The notes beneath the pieces were generated by a model. The model was not told the origin of the DNA. It did not search any database and saw only the letters and a list, made by a program, of their open reading frames with translations. Positions 16,718-24,859 of a stretch of 40,647 bases of DNA are shown piece by piece (position 1 is the first letter of the stretch; every line of letters starts with the position of its first letter). The position numbers were made by a program, and so were the translations under genes. Source of the stretch: Alphaproteobacteria bacterium. GTDB taxonomy: Bacteria > Pseudomonadota > Alphaproteobacteria > Rhodobacterales > Rhodobacteraceae. The DNA lies in assembly GCA_024280735.1 (NCBI GenBank), contig JAJRPO010000004.1, forward strand, positions 1-40,647, given 5' to 3'.

Positions 16718-16749
16718 GGGGGTGTCGGGTTTTCACGCCCTACACCCCC
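16718..16749. other. intergenic hairpin (GGGGGTGT stem)
   Basis: GGGGGTGT pairs with ACACCCCC, and an inner GGG/CCC extends the stem past one unpaired base on each side. It lies 11 bp after the gpG stop. Together with the hairpin at 16608 and the terminator, it makes this gap unusually structured. Confidence 0.6.
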
Positions 16750-16760
16750 AAAAGCAACTC

Positions 16761-17333
16761 TTATTCACTGTGCAGCCAATTTTGCGCGATGTTAATAATT
16801 TCGCTTTCATCGTCTTTCGAGATGCCCAGAAACGGGCGTGCGGGAATGTTGATCGTATGGGCGGGAATGGTCACCTTGGTTTTCAGGTTGGCATCTTTTT
16901 TGGTGCGAAACCTGTTGCCGACCTTTCCGGTTTTTTCATCTTTGTGCCGGTAAATCACCGCGTGACGTTCCGGCTTTTCGATTTTACCACCGAGTTGGTG
17001 AATGGCTGCATAAACCACCGGGGTTCCCACGGCGACCTGTTCGCGGCTTGCCCTTGCGCTGATCGATCCTTTCAATACGCCGGTCTCCCGCAATATTTTG
17101 AGGGCGGCGCGGCCACGCTTTTTTCGCCGCGCAATTGTTTTGGGCATCAGTTTTTGCCAAGGAATACCAGAGGGCGCGGTCTCGCGCTCAAAATTGATAT
17201 GTGTCGAGCGGATCATATGCGCGCCGACGTTTTTGTAGAACCCGGCAGGGTTTTCCATGCGCTCAACCAGTTCGCGCAGCTGATCCCGTTTTTCTTGTTC
17301 ATTGAGTTCGACTTGAACGCTAACCCCAACCAT
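16761..17333 (-). CDS. phage virion morphogenesis protein (Mu gpG-like)
   Basis: 190 residues from the ATG at 17333 (GGGGA upstream); a longer frame overlapping the portal gene is less likely. Motifs 'APSGIPWQKL' (53-62), 'VYAAIHQLGG' (107-116) and 'IPARPFLGIS' (163-172) are the hallmarks of the phage virion morphogenesis/gpG family, involved in tail completion and head-tail joining. It follows the portal/F fusion gene, as in Mu. Confidence 0.9.
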   Translation of the reverse strand: MVGVSVQVELNEQEKRDQLRELVERMENPAGFYKNVGAHMIRSTHINFERETAPSGIPWQKLMPKTIARRKKRGRAALKILRETGVLKGSISARASREQVAVGTPVVYAAIHQLGGKIEKPERHAVIYRHKDEKTGKVGNRFRTKKDANLKTKVTIPAHTINIPARPFLGISKDDESEIINIAQNWLHSE

Positions 17334-17436
17334 CTTGAATTTCCCCTTTTCGGACACTATATATAGACTGTTGGCGAAACGAGGCGGTGATGGCCCTGAT
17401 AGATTCGCAAACGAAGCGGTTGGATCACCCCTGCCG

Positions 17437-20316
17437 CTATTTCTTTGACCGCTTATAAAGTAACTTGCCGCCGCGCCGCTTATGCAGCAACCGCAAGTCA
17501 GGTTGGCCATTTCTCTTGGTTGGCGGATAGGCAGTAATCGCATCCCAGAATTTCAGGCCAATTTCAAAAACGATCAATAGGCCGGTTTTCTTGTCAACTC
17601 GGATATAGCGGCGATCCACCACCAACCGTTCACCCTTGCGCGCAAGGCCAATCCAGATTTCATCGGGATCCATAATGGCCTCGGCAATCAAAGGGGTCAG
17701 AACCTCGCGGCCCCGTTTCAACACTTTGAAAACACCCGCGCGGTCGCGAAACAGCGCGTCGGAAATCGGGATGCGGGTGCCGGATTTATCTTCAAACAAG
17801 ATCGCGTCGCCGATTTCCGCGCCAAAGGCGTCCATGAATCCGTTGACATAATCCTCGGCCTCCAGACCCGTCGCCAGCGGCTTGGCCACAAACGGCCGCG
17901 CGTCTGCAATCAAATCCTCAATCGGCTCTGGTTCGTCAATCACCACCGCGTGGCGACCCTCAATGGTCAAACCACCAGCCTCTTCAATCAGGGCCGAGGG
18001 CACAAGGCCGCGCTCCCACAGATTGCCCGGCTGGTAATCCCAGCCGTAGCCAATGCCTTCAGGCAACAGGACAGTTTGGCCGCTGGCTTTGTGGAAATAC
18101 GATTCCATAATGATTTCCGGCGACGGGTCCGGCCCGTCTTTGCCCAAGCGTTTCAAATCACTTTTGGACAAGGAATACACCCCGCACGAACACAGCCAAT
18201 CATTGGGTGGGAAATGCGTATCCCAAAACGGGTCATCGTGCATTAACACCAGACCATCCCAAGCAAGGTGGGTTTCGCGCGGCTCTAACGGTACACGCAA
18301 ATCGCCATGAACATATTGCCAATAGGGCCGCAGCTTAATAACAGCTGGATCGCGCATTTGTTTTAGACGGCCCGCCATATGGCTGGTGCGCATGTTGGTA
18401 GCAAAAATCGTGCGGATCCGCCAATTGCGCCCGCCGTTATAATCCCAGCCGTATTTCTCGACGATCCGGTCAAACTCTTTGCCAAAGGCACGGATATCTT
18501 GGGTTTCAGCAGCTTTTACAATTGCATTCTGGAAATCCTCGACCATTGCCATATCGGTGGCACCGGCCACCATAAAGGCGCGGTCGTGATCGCCGTACAT
18601 CACATCGGTCCACGCGGTAGTGGGCTTGCCGCGTTTCTGGCGCAGAAAATCTATCTGCTCCTGAAAGGTCAGCCCAAAGGGCGCATCGGCAAAGCTATCT
18701 GCGCCCTCGCCATCTTCAAAAACCGCCTCGCGGCCCTGCAATGCCGCCAGCTCCATACCCTGTTCAAGCTGGCGCGCCAGTGCATCCGGCGTCCACGCCG
18801 CCGCCAGTTCCAGCAGGTTACGCGCGGCTGCCTCAAAATCCGGTGCGGCTAATGCGGTGCGAATTGCCTCAAGGCGGCGCTCAAAATAACGCGCGGTTTC
18901 GGTTTCCAATTTGCTTACAACCCGCGCAACCGGCCCGTCCGGATCCGCAAAGCAAACGTGATTATTCAGTTTTTTTTTACGCAAGTGGGCAAAGGCCGAG
19001 TTGGTATCCACGATTTTGTCGATTTCACGTTTGCGCGGATCCTCTTGTGTTGGCCGTGCAGTAACCAGATTATCAATCACCGCGTCGGACAGGTCATCGA
19101 CAAGACCAGATGCCACGATGAATTCACGGGCGACTTTATCGTCATCAATTTTACCGGCCACAACCAAAACCGCTTGCAATGCGCTTGTGGAGGCCGTCAC
19201 CGCTTCTGCTTTTGCTTTGTGGACTTTGGCCTGTTCTAACTCATTTGCAGCCCGTGTGCGCCAAACACTCGGCACAGCGGCACCGGGTACATTGTAGTCA
19301 ACAATCCACGTGAGCAGGGTTTCTTTCAGGGTGTCAGATAGCAAATCGCCATCGCTATCCACCAGCATTTGCAACATGTCGGCGTGGGTTTGAGAGGCCG
19401 CGCGCGAGCCGCCCCCATCAATATCGGTGGTCAGGGTTTCGCCGTTCACACAGATCGAGATTTGCTTATCCCAATATTTCAGGAAGTCTTGATAGGTCAC
19501 AGAACCGGAACGCGCCGCCTCCAAAAACTTGACGTTGGACCCGATTGGCACCGTAATGGCCGCACTTGTGCGCAACTGTGACAAGGTGTTCAGATATTTG
19601 CGCTGTTCGGCACTATCCGCCCCATAAGGCGTTTCGCCAATAACCGTGGGGCCTGCGAATTTCTCCAGAAAATGCAGCCAGAACGTAACGCCTTCGCGTT
19701 TGAACAGTACAGGCCAAAACAGTCGGGTACCAAGCCCGAGGCCGTAAGGATTATTACCTTTTACCCCGTGCCGATGTACAATGAATTTGCGCTCCGGCAG
19801 TTTGATTCCGTCGCGGGCATCCCGCCAGGTTAACAGCCTTGGCTGCCAATCGTGATCAAACACAAATCGGCGCTGGTCATGGGACACAATTTCAACCGGC
19901 ACAATACGCGAACCGTTACGCGCCCAGATGATTTCAGAAATCGCAAAACCTTTTAGTGTCGCATCCAACAGGTCTTCGCAAATCCGATCAAACGGCAGGG
20001 CTGTTAAAACCTCGCGAACGACATCCGCCGCCGCCACATCGCGCGGGCTGTCAGAGGCGGGTTCCACCTCCCATTCCCGTGCCACAAGGGTTTTCTTGCG
20101 CTTTTGCAACATGGCAAAGCCGTGGGTGTCGCGCTCGATTTCATCATAGATTTTCAAACCTTTGCCGCCACCGCGCTGGATCAGCGTGTCGTCGACGTAT
20201 TGCAGAGCGCCCGAATAGTAAGGGATGGTGATGTCATTGGCTGCATTCGCAATCAATTGCTTGGCGTCACTCGGCAGGTTTTTGCGTTCTGATTTTGTCA
20301 GTTTCTTGTTTTTCAT
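17437..20316 (-). CDS. fused portal (DUF935) + Mu F-like head protein + C-terminal PBECR-type nuclease domain
   Basis: 959 residues in one frame. Residues 30-535 match the DUF935/Mu gp29 portal (ITIPYYSGALQ, REWEVEPAS, NPYGLGLGTRLFWPVLFK, FLEKFAGPTVIG). Residues 545-725 match Mu gp30/F (SPP1 gp7-type): 'FQEQIDFLRQK', 'GRNWRIRTIFATNMRTSHMAGR', 'HLAWDGLVL', 'PPNDWLCSCGVYSL'. Residues 815-950 (GTRIPISDALF, EIWIGLARKGERLVVDRRYI, FWDAITAYPP) fit the phage-Barnase-EndoU-ColicinE5/D-RelE-like (PBECR) domains often found after Mu F. In Mu the portal and F proteins are separate, so the fusion is unusual. The start overlaps the terminase stop (ATGA). The nuclease call is from pattern only. Confidence 0.85.
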   Translation of the reverse strand: MKNKKLTKSERKNLPSDAKQLIANAANDITIPYYSGALQYVDDTLIQRGGGKGLKIYDEIERDTHGFAMLQKRKKTLVAREWEVEPASDSPRDVAAADVVREVLTALPFDRICEDLLDATLKGFAISEIIWARNGSRIVPVEIVSHDQRRFVFDHDWQPRLLTWRDARDGIKLPERKFIVHRHGVKGNNPYGLGLGTRLFWPVLFKREGVTFWLHFLEKFAGPTVIGETPYGADSAEQRKYLNTLSQLRTSAAITVPIGSNVKFLEAARSGSVTYQDFLKYWDKQISICVNGETLTTDIDGGGSRAASQTHADMLQMLVDSDGDLLSDTLKETLLTWIVDYNVPGAAVPSVWRTRAANELEQAKVHKAKAEAVTASTSALQAVLVVAGKIDDDKVAREFIVASGLVDDLSDAVIDNLVTARPTQEDPRKREIDKIVDTNSAFAHLRKKKLNNHVCFADPDGPVARVVSKLETETARYFERRLEAIRTALAAPDFEAAARNLLELAAAWTPDALARQLEQGMELAALQGREAVFEDGEGADSFADAPFGLTFQEQIDFLRQKRGKPTTAWTDVMYGDHDRAFMVAGATDMAMVEDFQNAIVKAAETQDIRAFGKEFDRIVEKYGWDYNGGRNWRIRTIFATNMRTSHMAGRLKQMRDPAVIKLRPYWQYVHGDLRVPLEPRETHLAWDGLVLMHDDPFWDTHFPPNDWLCSCGVYSLSKSDLKRLGKDGPDPSPEIIMESYFHKASGQTVLLPEGIGYGWDYQPGNLWERGLVPSALIEEAGGLTIEGRHAVVIDEPEPIEDLIADARPFVAKPLATGLEAEDYVNGFMDAFGAEIGDAILFEDKSGTRIPISDALFRDRAGVFKVLKRGREVLTPLIAEAIMDPDEIWIGLARKGERLVVDRRYIRVDKKTGLLIVFEIGLKFWDAITAYPPTKRNGQPDLRLLHKRRGGKLLYKRSKK

Positions 20317-21962
20317 AGTCGGTAATCTCCGAGCCGATCAAGTGTACCAGACGGGGCGACTTGCACACCGCCACTGGCCCCGGCCATGCCGCCGGAATAA
20401 TGCAAGGCGTTCTGCCAAAGCATATCCAGACAATCCGGCCCGTCGTCATGATCCGCATTGGGCCATTGTTGCAGCTGGTCAATCAGGGTTGTGTGGTTGG
20501 CGTTAAAACGGATCAGCCCAGCCGCCACAGGCGGTTGCAGGCGTTCAATGCGCAAATCTTTGTCGGTGTGTGGGATGATCGGAATGGCCGATATGGCAAC
20601 GCCCTGTTTGGCCGCTTCCTGCATCAGGCTGGTGCGCAAGAACTCTTGAAACTGCACCGATTCAACAAACCAAAGCAATGCGCGATATTCCCGTTGCAGG
20701 GTAATCGTGTCCGAGACAATAATATCCGGCAAGCGTTTGCGAATAGAGGCCTCAACAAGGTCCATCCGGCCCGTTAACCGATCATAGCCGCCAATCAGAA
20801 TGGCCGAAGGATCACGGCCTTTGCCCTTTTTGCCAAGCGAGGGATCAATCGCGCCAAAGAAAACCATGTTGGGGATTTTCAAGTTCCAGTAGATCAATTT
20901 GCCAAACGGGTTGCCGTCGGAAATCGGCTTGTTCTGGTATTCCGATTGGAACGCATCATGGCCAGCCGCGCGCTCAAACATCAGGAAAATCAACGGCTGG
21001 ATGGCGGGCCAATTCACAACTGCGCCAGCATCCATATCAGTTTTATGCCCGTCGTAAAATTCCTGCGCCGCGTCCTCGCCGTCATTCTGATAGATTTCTT
21101 CAAACATATCCCACAAGTCCATGCGGTCCGGCCATTTTACAATCGCCTGAAACTCGGTGACATTCCACACCGGCGATTTGGCAGCGCGCACAATCACTGC
21201 ATCAAAATGCAACACCGTGCCAACCCAAATCACATCCATTGACCCATCCGGCGGGCCAACCTTCAAGGCAGCGCGGGCAACCCAGCTTTCCAATTTTTTG
21301 CGTTGGTCTGGCGAGCGCACGGCCTCGTCATTCTCCAGATCATCAAAGAACATCAGGTCAGGGCGGTGCGGTCCATGGCGGCGTCCGCGAATTTTCTGGC
21401 CTGCGCCCAAGCCCTCAACTCGGATATTATTGGCGGTCACAATCTCGCCCTCGCGCCAAATCCGCCCGGCACCGCACACCTTTGGAAAGTCAAAGCGCAG
21501 CCGTGGATTGCTGGTTAATTCCGATTTGATGGCCTCAATCAACAGCGCCGCCTGTGAATACACATCGCAGACTTCCAGAATATATTGCTTCTTGCCCAGC
21601 ATGATGCAGTAGAGCGCAAAGCCCAGCGACAAATGGGTTGATTTTGACGACCCACGCGGCGCAATGAACAAATCCCGCACGCCTTTTTCGGCTGTTAGGA
21701 TTTCCGGTACCCGCGCAAAAATATGCCGGTGAAACAGGCTATGTTCGCCTTTGACGTAATGCGGCAGGTAAGTTTCCAAAAAGAACTGAAAGCCGTCTTG
21801 GTCGTCCTTGACCTGCAACAGGCGGGCGTCGCGCGCGACCGGATCGGCGGGAAATTCGGAAACTTCCAGCTCAATCCAACGGGAAAAATCCTCGGCCATT
21901 TGGGCGAGGCTCTTGCGGAAATCCTTGGCACTTACCGCCTTTTTGATTTGCGGGCGCTTCAT
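20313..21962 (-). CDS. terminase large subunit (Mu gp28-like)
   Basis: 549 residues. The ATPase part has a Walker A-like PRGSSKST (102-109) after LFIA and a Walker B LMFFDDLE (203-210). The C-terminal nuclease part starts near 'GAIDPSLGKKGKGRDPSAI' and includes a 'DGPDCLDML' motif. It packages DNA into proheads; in Mu-like phages packaging starts at the phage end within host-joined copies. The ATG overlaps the stop of the small subunit, and its stop overlaps the portal start. Confidence 0.92.
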   Translation of the reverse strand: MKRPQIKKAVSAKDFRKSLAQMAEDFSRWIELEVSEFPADPVARDARLLQVKDDQDGFQFFLETYLPHYVKGEHSLFHRHIFARVPEILTAEKGVRDLFIAPRGSSKSTHLSLGFALYCIMLGKKQYILEVCDVYSQAALLIEAIKSELTSNPRLRFDFPKVCGAGRIWREGEIVTANNIRVEGLGAGQKIRGRRHGPHRPDLMFFDDLENDEAVRSPDQRKKLESWVARAALKVGPPDGSMDVIWVGTVLHFDAVIVRAAKSPVWNVTEFQAIVKWPDRMDLWDMFEEIYQNDGEDAAQEFYDGHKTDMDAGAVVNWPAIQPLIFLMFERAAGHDAFQSEYQNKPISDGNPFGKLIYWNLKIPNMVFFGAIDPSLGKKGKGRDPSAILIGGYDRLTGRMDLVEASIRKRLPDIIVSDTITLQREYRALLWFVESVQFQEFLRTSLMQEAAKQGVAISAIPIIPHTDKDLRIERLQPPVAAGLIRFNANHTTLIDQLQQWPNADHDDGPDCLDMLWQNALHYSGGMAGASGGVQVAPSGTLDRLGDYRL

Positions 21963-22456
21963 TGGCTATACAGCTCTGGCAGCCTCTCCCCGAATGGTTC
22001 CAGTATTTCCAGCACAACATTGGCATGTTGTGGAAATTCTGCGCGCACAAAATCCAGAAGGTGACGCATCACATCCTGCGCCACGCCCAATTCAGAAATC
22101 GACGGGGCCAGCTTACCTGCCGCCGAGGTCATCTTGGTCATCGCATCGGCCAGCGACACGAGGTGTTTCACCTTTTGGTCAACCGGCACCGCGTCGCCTT
22201 TGATTTCCTCAAGCAAGGATTGCGCCATGACCATGAAATCTTCAACGACGGTCGAGACAACCACTTCTATGCCTTCGCCTGCAATGATTGAGGCCGAGCG
22301 GGCAATATCCCAATCGTCGCCCTTCTTTTTGGCGTTGGATTTCCAACGGCCAAAGGTCGAGCGGCTGACATTGTACAGCAGCGCAATGGTTGTGCCGGAC
22401 ATACGGCGGTAAATGTAATCCGAACGCGCTTTGCGGCGGGTGTCGTCGTTAGCCAT
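21959..22456 (-). CDS. terminase small subunit (DUF1804, Mu gp27-like)
   Basis: 165 residues from the ATG at 22456, preceded by GGAGG. The start 'MANDDTRRKARSDYIYRRMSGTTIALLYNVSRSTFGRWKSNAKKKGDDWDIAR' has the HTH and conserved text of DUF1804 proteins. These lie next to the large terminase in Mu-like phages and are taken as the small subunit recognising the packaging site. Confidence 0.85.
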   Translation of the reverse strand: MANDDTRRKARSDYIYRRMSGTTIALLYNVSRSTFGRWKSNAKKKGDDWDIARSASIIAGEGIEVVVSTVVEDFMVMAQSLLEEIKGDAVPVDQKVKHLVSLADAMTKMTSAAGKLAPSISELGVAQDVMRHLLDFVRAEFPQHANVVLEILEPFGERLPELYSQ

Positions 22457-22694
22457 TGTTGAGGCCTCCAGCCATAATAAACGCAATGACGCCGGTGATG
22501 ATCGAACCGATGATCAACCGCACAACCCAAATATTGGTTGATTGAATTTTCTCCAGAATTTTTTCAATATTTCGGTAGCGCTCTTCGCTAACCGCATTAT
22601 CCGTTTCCAAACGCTGAATCCGGCCTTCATGGCGGTCCAGACGGCGATGCGCTTCCTGAAGCCGCTCTTGGCTTTCCCCTTGCTGGATACTCAT
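22449..22694 (-). CDS. small coiled-coil membrane protein (XhlA-like, lysis region)
   Basis: 81 residues from the ATG at 22694 (AAAGG upstream, ATGA overlap with the holin stop). Residues 8-50 form an amphipathic coiled coil and residues 55-75 a transmembrane helix, with a short polar tail. This is the layout of haemolysin XhlA-like or holin-accessory proteins. It sits between holin and terminase genes. It could also be a spanin-like accessory, but no lipobox is present. Confidence 0.65.
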   Translation of the reverse strand: MSIQQGESQERLQEAHRRLDRHEGRIQRLETDNAVSEERYRNIEKILEKIQSTNIWVVRLIIGSIITGVIAFIMAGGLNNG

Positions 22695-23209
22695 TTTGCT
22701 ACCTTTCCCCAACGTGCAGACACAAAATCTTTCACTGTGTGCCCGCCCATATAAAGCGCGATGTAAAGCGCGTTCAGCTGGAATAGCATTGCCAAATCTG
22801 ATTGCGGCAGCGCAATTTTCCAATAAGCATTGGCAATGTGGATGATCACAATGTTCCAGAACCACAGGACGCCAAAGCCATACATTGCGGCAGGTCGCCA
22901 TGCCCACGTCCAGACCGGCTTGTCCATTTCGCGCTGTAACAAGGCAAACTGACCTTCAACCTCGGCCGCATGAAGTGCCACCATTTCAGGCGCCATACGC
23001 TCAACCTCATGCAGGGCCTCAATAACAATGCCCGGATCACTCGCAGCCAGTATTTCCAAATCAGAGGGCGTTGTGCCCGCCCTGTCTGCAATCACCCGAA
23101 CAATGTCCGTGGCCAGTTGCGCGCGCCCCGCGCCCAGCCGTTTGGTCAGGATTTTCTCAATCAGGGGCACACCGATTTGGGTGGCCAAGGCAATCAAGGT
23201 GGCAGACAT
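22691..23209 (-). CDS. holin, 3TM family
   Basis: 172 residues. The N-terminal amphipathic part and 'REMDKPVWTWAWRPAAMYGFGVLWFW' match the Holin_3TM family found in gene transfer agents and rhodobacterial phages. Membrane segments lie at about 107-127 and 138-156. It forms lesions in the inner membrane that release or activate the endolysin. GGAG precedes the ATG, which lies 1 bp after the endolysin stop. Confidence 0.82.
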   Translation of the reverse strand: MSATLIALATQIGVPLIEKILTKRLGAGRAQLATDIVRVIADRAGTTPSDLEILAASDPGIVIEALHEVERMAPEMVALHAAEVEGQFALLQREMDKPVWTWAWRPAAMYGFGVLWFWNIVIIHIANAYWKIALPQSDLAMLFQLNALYIALYMGGHTVKDFVSARWGKVAK

Positions 23210-23210
23210 A

Positions 23211-24131
23211 TCAAAAGCTCCGTAATTTTGCAGCGGCGTTGGGGAATTGGTTTTGGATTTTCACCGCAATGGCATCGCGGTAATCAAGGCCCAGCTTGCT
23301 GAACCAGCCAGCGGAGAGGCCAAGGGCAATCCAGCCCAAGAATTCAGAACCGGGCAAGTCGGCCAAGATTTTCGCCCATCCGTCGAATTGTAATTCAACA
23401 AGTGCATTGGCCCCAACAAGGCCCGGTACAATGGGTTTGCGACGCGCATCACTCATCCGCTGAATCGTGGACAGCGTGGCGCGGCCAATAATACCGTCGG
23501 CAGTCAGGCCGTGGTCTTTTTGAAACTTGATAATACCCGCGCGGGCAATTCCCAAAGGATCATCGCCCGTGTGATAGCCCAAACCCTTGAGTGATTTACG
23601 GAGCGCCGCCATTTTGGCCGGAGTAAATTGCGGCACCACCAAACGCGCTAAACCGGATAGCTCAAGATTATATTCGCCAACGTAACTGCCAAAGGCAATC
23701 AGCGCATATTCTTCGTCGCGACGCCGCACCAAGCCCGGAAAGACCTTGCCGCCGCCTTTGGTCCACATACCCAAACGACGCTTCACCTCGGGCCAGTCCT
23801 TTATCCGAAAGAACGGAACCCAACTGGCGCGCCCGATGGCACCGGTGTTCCAGTGGAAACTCACACCGCCGTCGAATTCATGCTGTTTTGCTACGGGCAT
23901 CGCCAGATTGACCGCTGGCTCGTAATTGCGCCGCAAAGCCTCCTGCAACAATCGCGAGGCCTCTGCCTTGTTAATCACCATGCCGGGTTTTGGTACAACA
24001 ACCCCTGACGCTTTGGTCAACCCGGCCCCGATGGTCCAAATTCCAACAACGTCACGATAGGCGCGCAATACCACACCCTCATTGCGCTCCAGAAAGGCAA
24101 TACCTTTAACGCTGGTTTTGTTCTTGGACAT
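23211..24131 (-). CDS. endolysin: GH24-type lysozyme with peptidoglycan-binding domain
   Basis: 306 residues from the ATG at 24131 (GAGGTG upstream). The GH24 catalytic pattern is visible: Glu18 in NEG, Asp27 in AYRD and Thr33 in WTIGAG, with the spacing of T4-type lysozymes. A peptidoglycan-binding module follows at about 168-230 (MAALRKSLKGLGYHTGDD, 'GIIKFQKDHGLTADGIIGRATL'). The C-terminal 70 residues hold a hydrophobic stretch (FLGWIALGLSAGWF) that could associate with membrane. It starts the lysis operon after the Mor-like gene. Confidence 0.88.
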   Translation of the reverse strand: MSKNKTSVKGIAFLERNEGVVLRAYRDVVGIWTIGAGLTKASGVVVPKPGMVINKAEASRLLQEALRRNYEPAVNLAMPVAKQHEFDGGVSFHWNTGAIGRASWVPFFRIKDWPEVKRRLGMWTKGGGKVFPGLVRRRDEEYALIAFGSYVGEYNLELSGLARLVVPQFTPAKMAALRKSLKGLGYHTGDDPLGIARAGIIKFQKDHGLTADGIIGRATLSTIQRMSDARRKPIVPGLVGANALVELQFDGWAKILADLPGSEFLGWIALGLSAGWFSKLGLDYRDAIAVKIQNQFPNAAAKLRSF

Positions 24132-24178
24132 GATGCACCTCAAATTCGATCCGTTCTGACTTTGAGGTTTAATTGCAG

Positions 24179-24214
24179 ATTATGGGGGGGACATAAGGCC
24201 GGACATAGGTCCGG
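24179..24214 (-). promoter_or_regulatory. late control region: CCGGAC dyad copy 1 plus TATGGGGG element
   Basis: CCGGACATAGGTCCGG (24199-24214) follows the stop of the Mor-like gene by 7 bp. TATGGGGG (24181-24188) is next to it; on the minus strand CATAAT (24184-24179) resembles a -10 box about 22 nt from the dyad centre. The dyad could therefore occupy the -35 region of a promoter for the endolysin operon and be bound by the Mor-like activator. A terminator role is also possible, but no T-run follows. Confidence 0.5.
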
Positions 24215-24221
24215 TTAGGGG

Positions 24222-24617
24222 CTATTCGTCGAATAATTCAAGCTGGTTGAAGTCAACAAAATCGGCCTTGTTTACAATACGGCGCACATGGCGAACCGAT
24301 ATTTTTAACTCTTGTGCAACCTTGTTGCGGTCCATTCCCTGCTGGACCAGCCGGCGTACATCCCGCGCTTTAGTGCCACTGCGCGCATGGGGAACATAGG
24401 TTGCGCACCCGGACATAAACTCACATAGCGCATAACCGTCACTTTCACCAAGCGCCAATATTATCGGATGATCCGCGCTCGGTTTTTTGGGGAACTTCAT
24501 CTCCAAACCGCCAAATTCCGCAATCAGTTTCAGCGCAACCCGAACCCCAAGCGACTCGGCCACATCCACAAGGGATTTGGGCAGACCGTCAACAGGTATA
24601 GGTAGATTGCCACTCAC
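24222..24617 (-). CDS. Mor-family transcription activator (middle/late gene switch)
   Basis: 131 residues from a GTG at 24617 that overlaps the upstream stop (GTGA). A TTG at 24647 would add 10 residues. The N-terminal part (PKSLVDVAESLGVRVALKLIAEFGG, 'ALGESDGYALCEFMSG') fits the Mor/C dimerisation domain. Residues 86-117 hold a helix-turn-helix (VRRLVQQGMDRNKVAQELKI, then SVRHVRRI). In Mu, Mor and C switch on middle and late promoters. Here it is the last gene before the lysis operon, the expected place. No second C-like gene is seen, so it may do both jobs. Confidence 0.82.
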   Translation of the reverse strand: MSGNLPIPVDGLPKSLVDVAESLGVRVALKLIAEFGGLEMKFPKKPSADHPIILALGESDGYALCEFMSGCATYVPHARSGTKARDVRRLVQQGMDRNKVAQELKISVRHVRRIVNKADFVDFNQLELFDE

Positions 24618-24859
24618 TTCCGACGCCCCCAATTTAAAGGCCGGCAATTCTTGCGGGCGTTAATCAGGGTCACAACCTTGCCACCGCGCATCCGGTAATC
24701 CGTGCCGTTAACCCGCAGCCGCTTGGCACCACAATTTAACGCCTCGCGGCACTCGCTGTAAATCTGGGCACGGATCGCCTCGACCTCCACCACGCTGTTG
24801 CGCTCCAGCCAACGCAGGACCGCATGGTCAGTCACATGTTCTTGGGCTTTGGTTTTCAT
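24614..24859 (-). CDS. conserved small phage protein of unknown function
   Basis: 81 residues between the MT-A70 and Mor-like genes, overlapping both (ATGA and GTGA). It reads 'DHAVLRWLERNSVVEVEAIRA' then 'GAKRLRVNGTDYRMRGGKVVTLI', a small alpha+beta protein. I have seen this general pattern in phage and gene-transfer-agent regions but know no function. Confidence 0.65.
   Translation of the reverse strand: MKTKAQEHVTDHAVLRWLERNSVVEVEAIRAQIYSECREALNCGAKRLRVNGTDYRMRGGKVVTLINARKNCRPLNWGRRK

Noticed and set aside
2063..17333. Gene transfer agent cluster
   Set aside because: The tail resembles GTA tails, but the region is contiguous with MuA/MuB, Mu-type terminase, portal, F and G genes. It belongs to a transposable prophage.
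16722..17366. 214-codon + strand frame
   Set aside because: It is antisense to gpG, whose family motifs are unambiguous on the minus strand.
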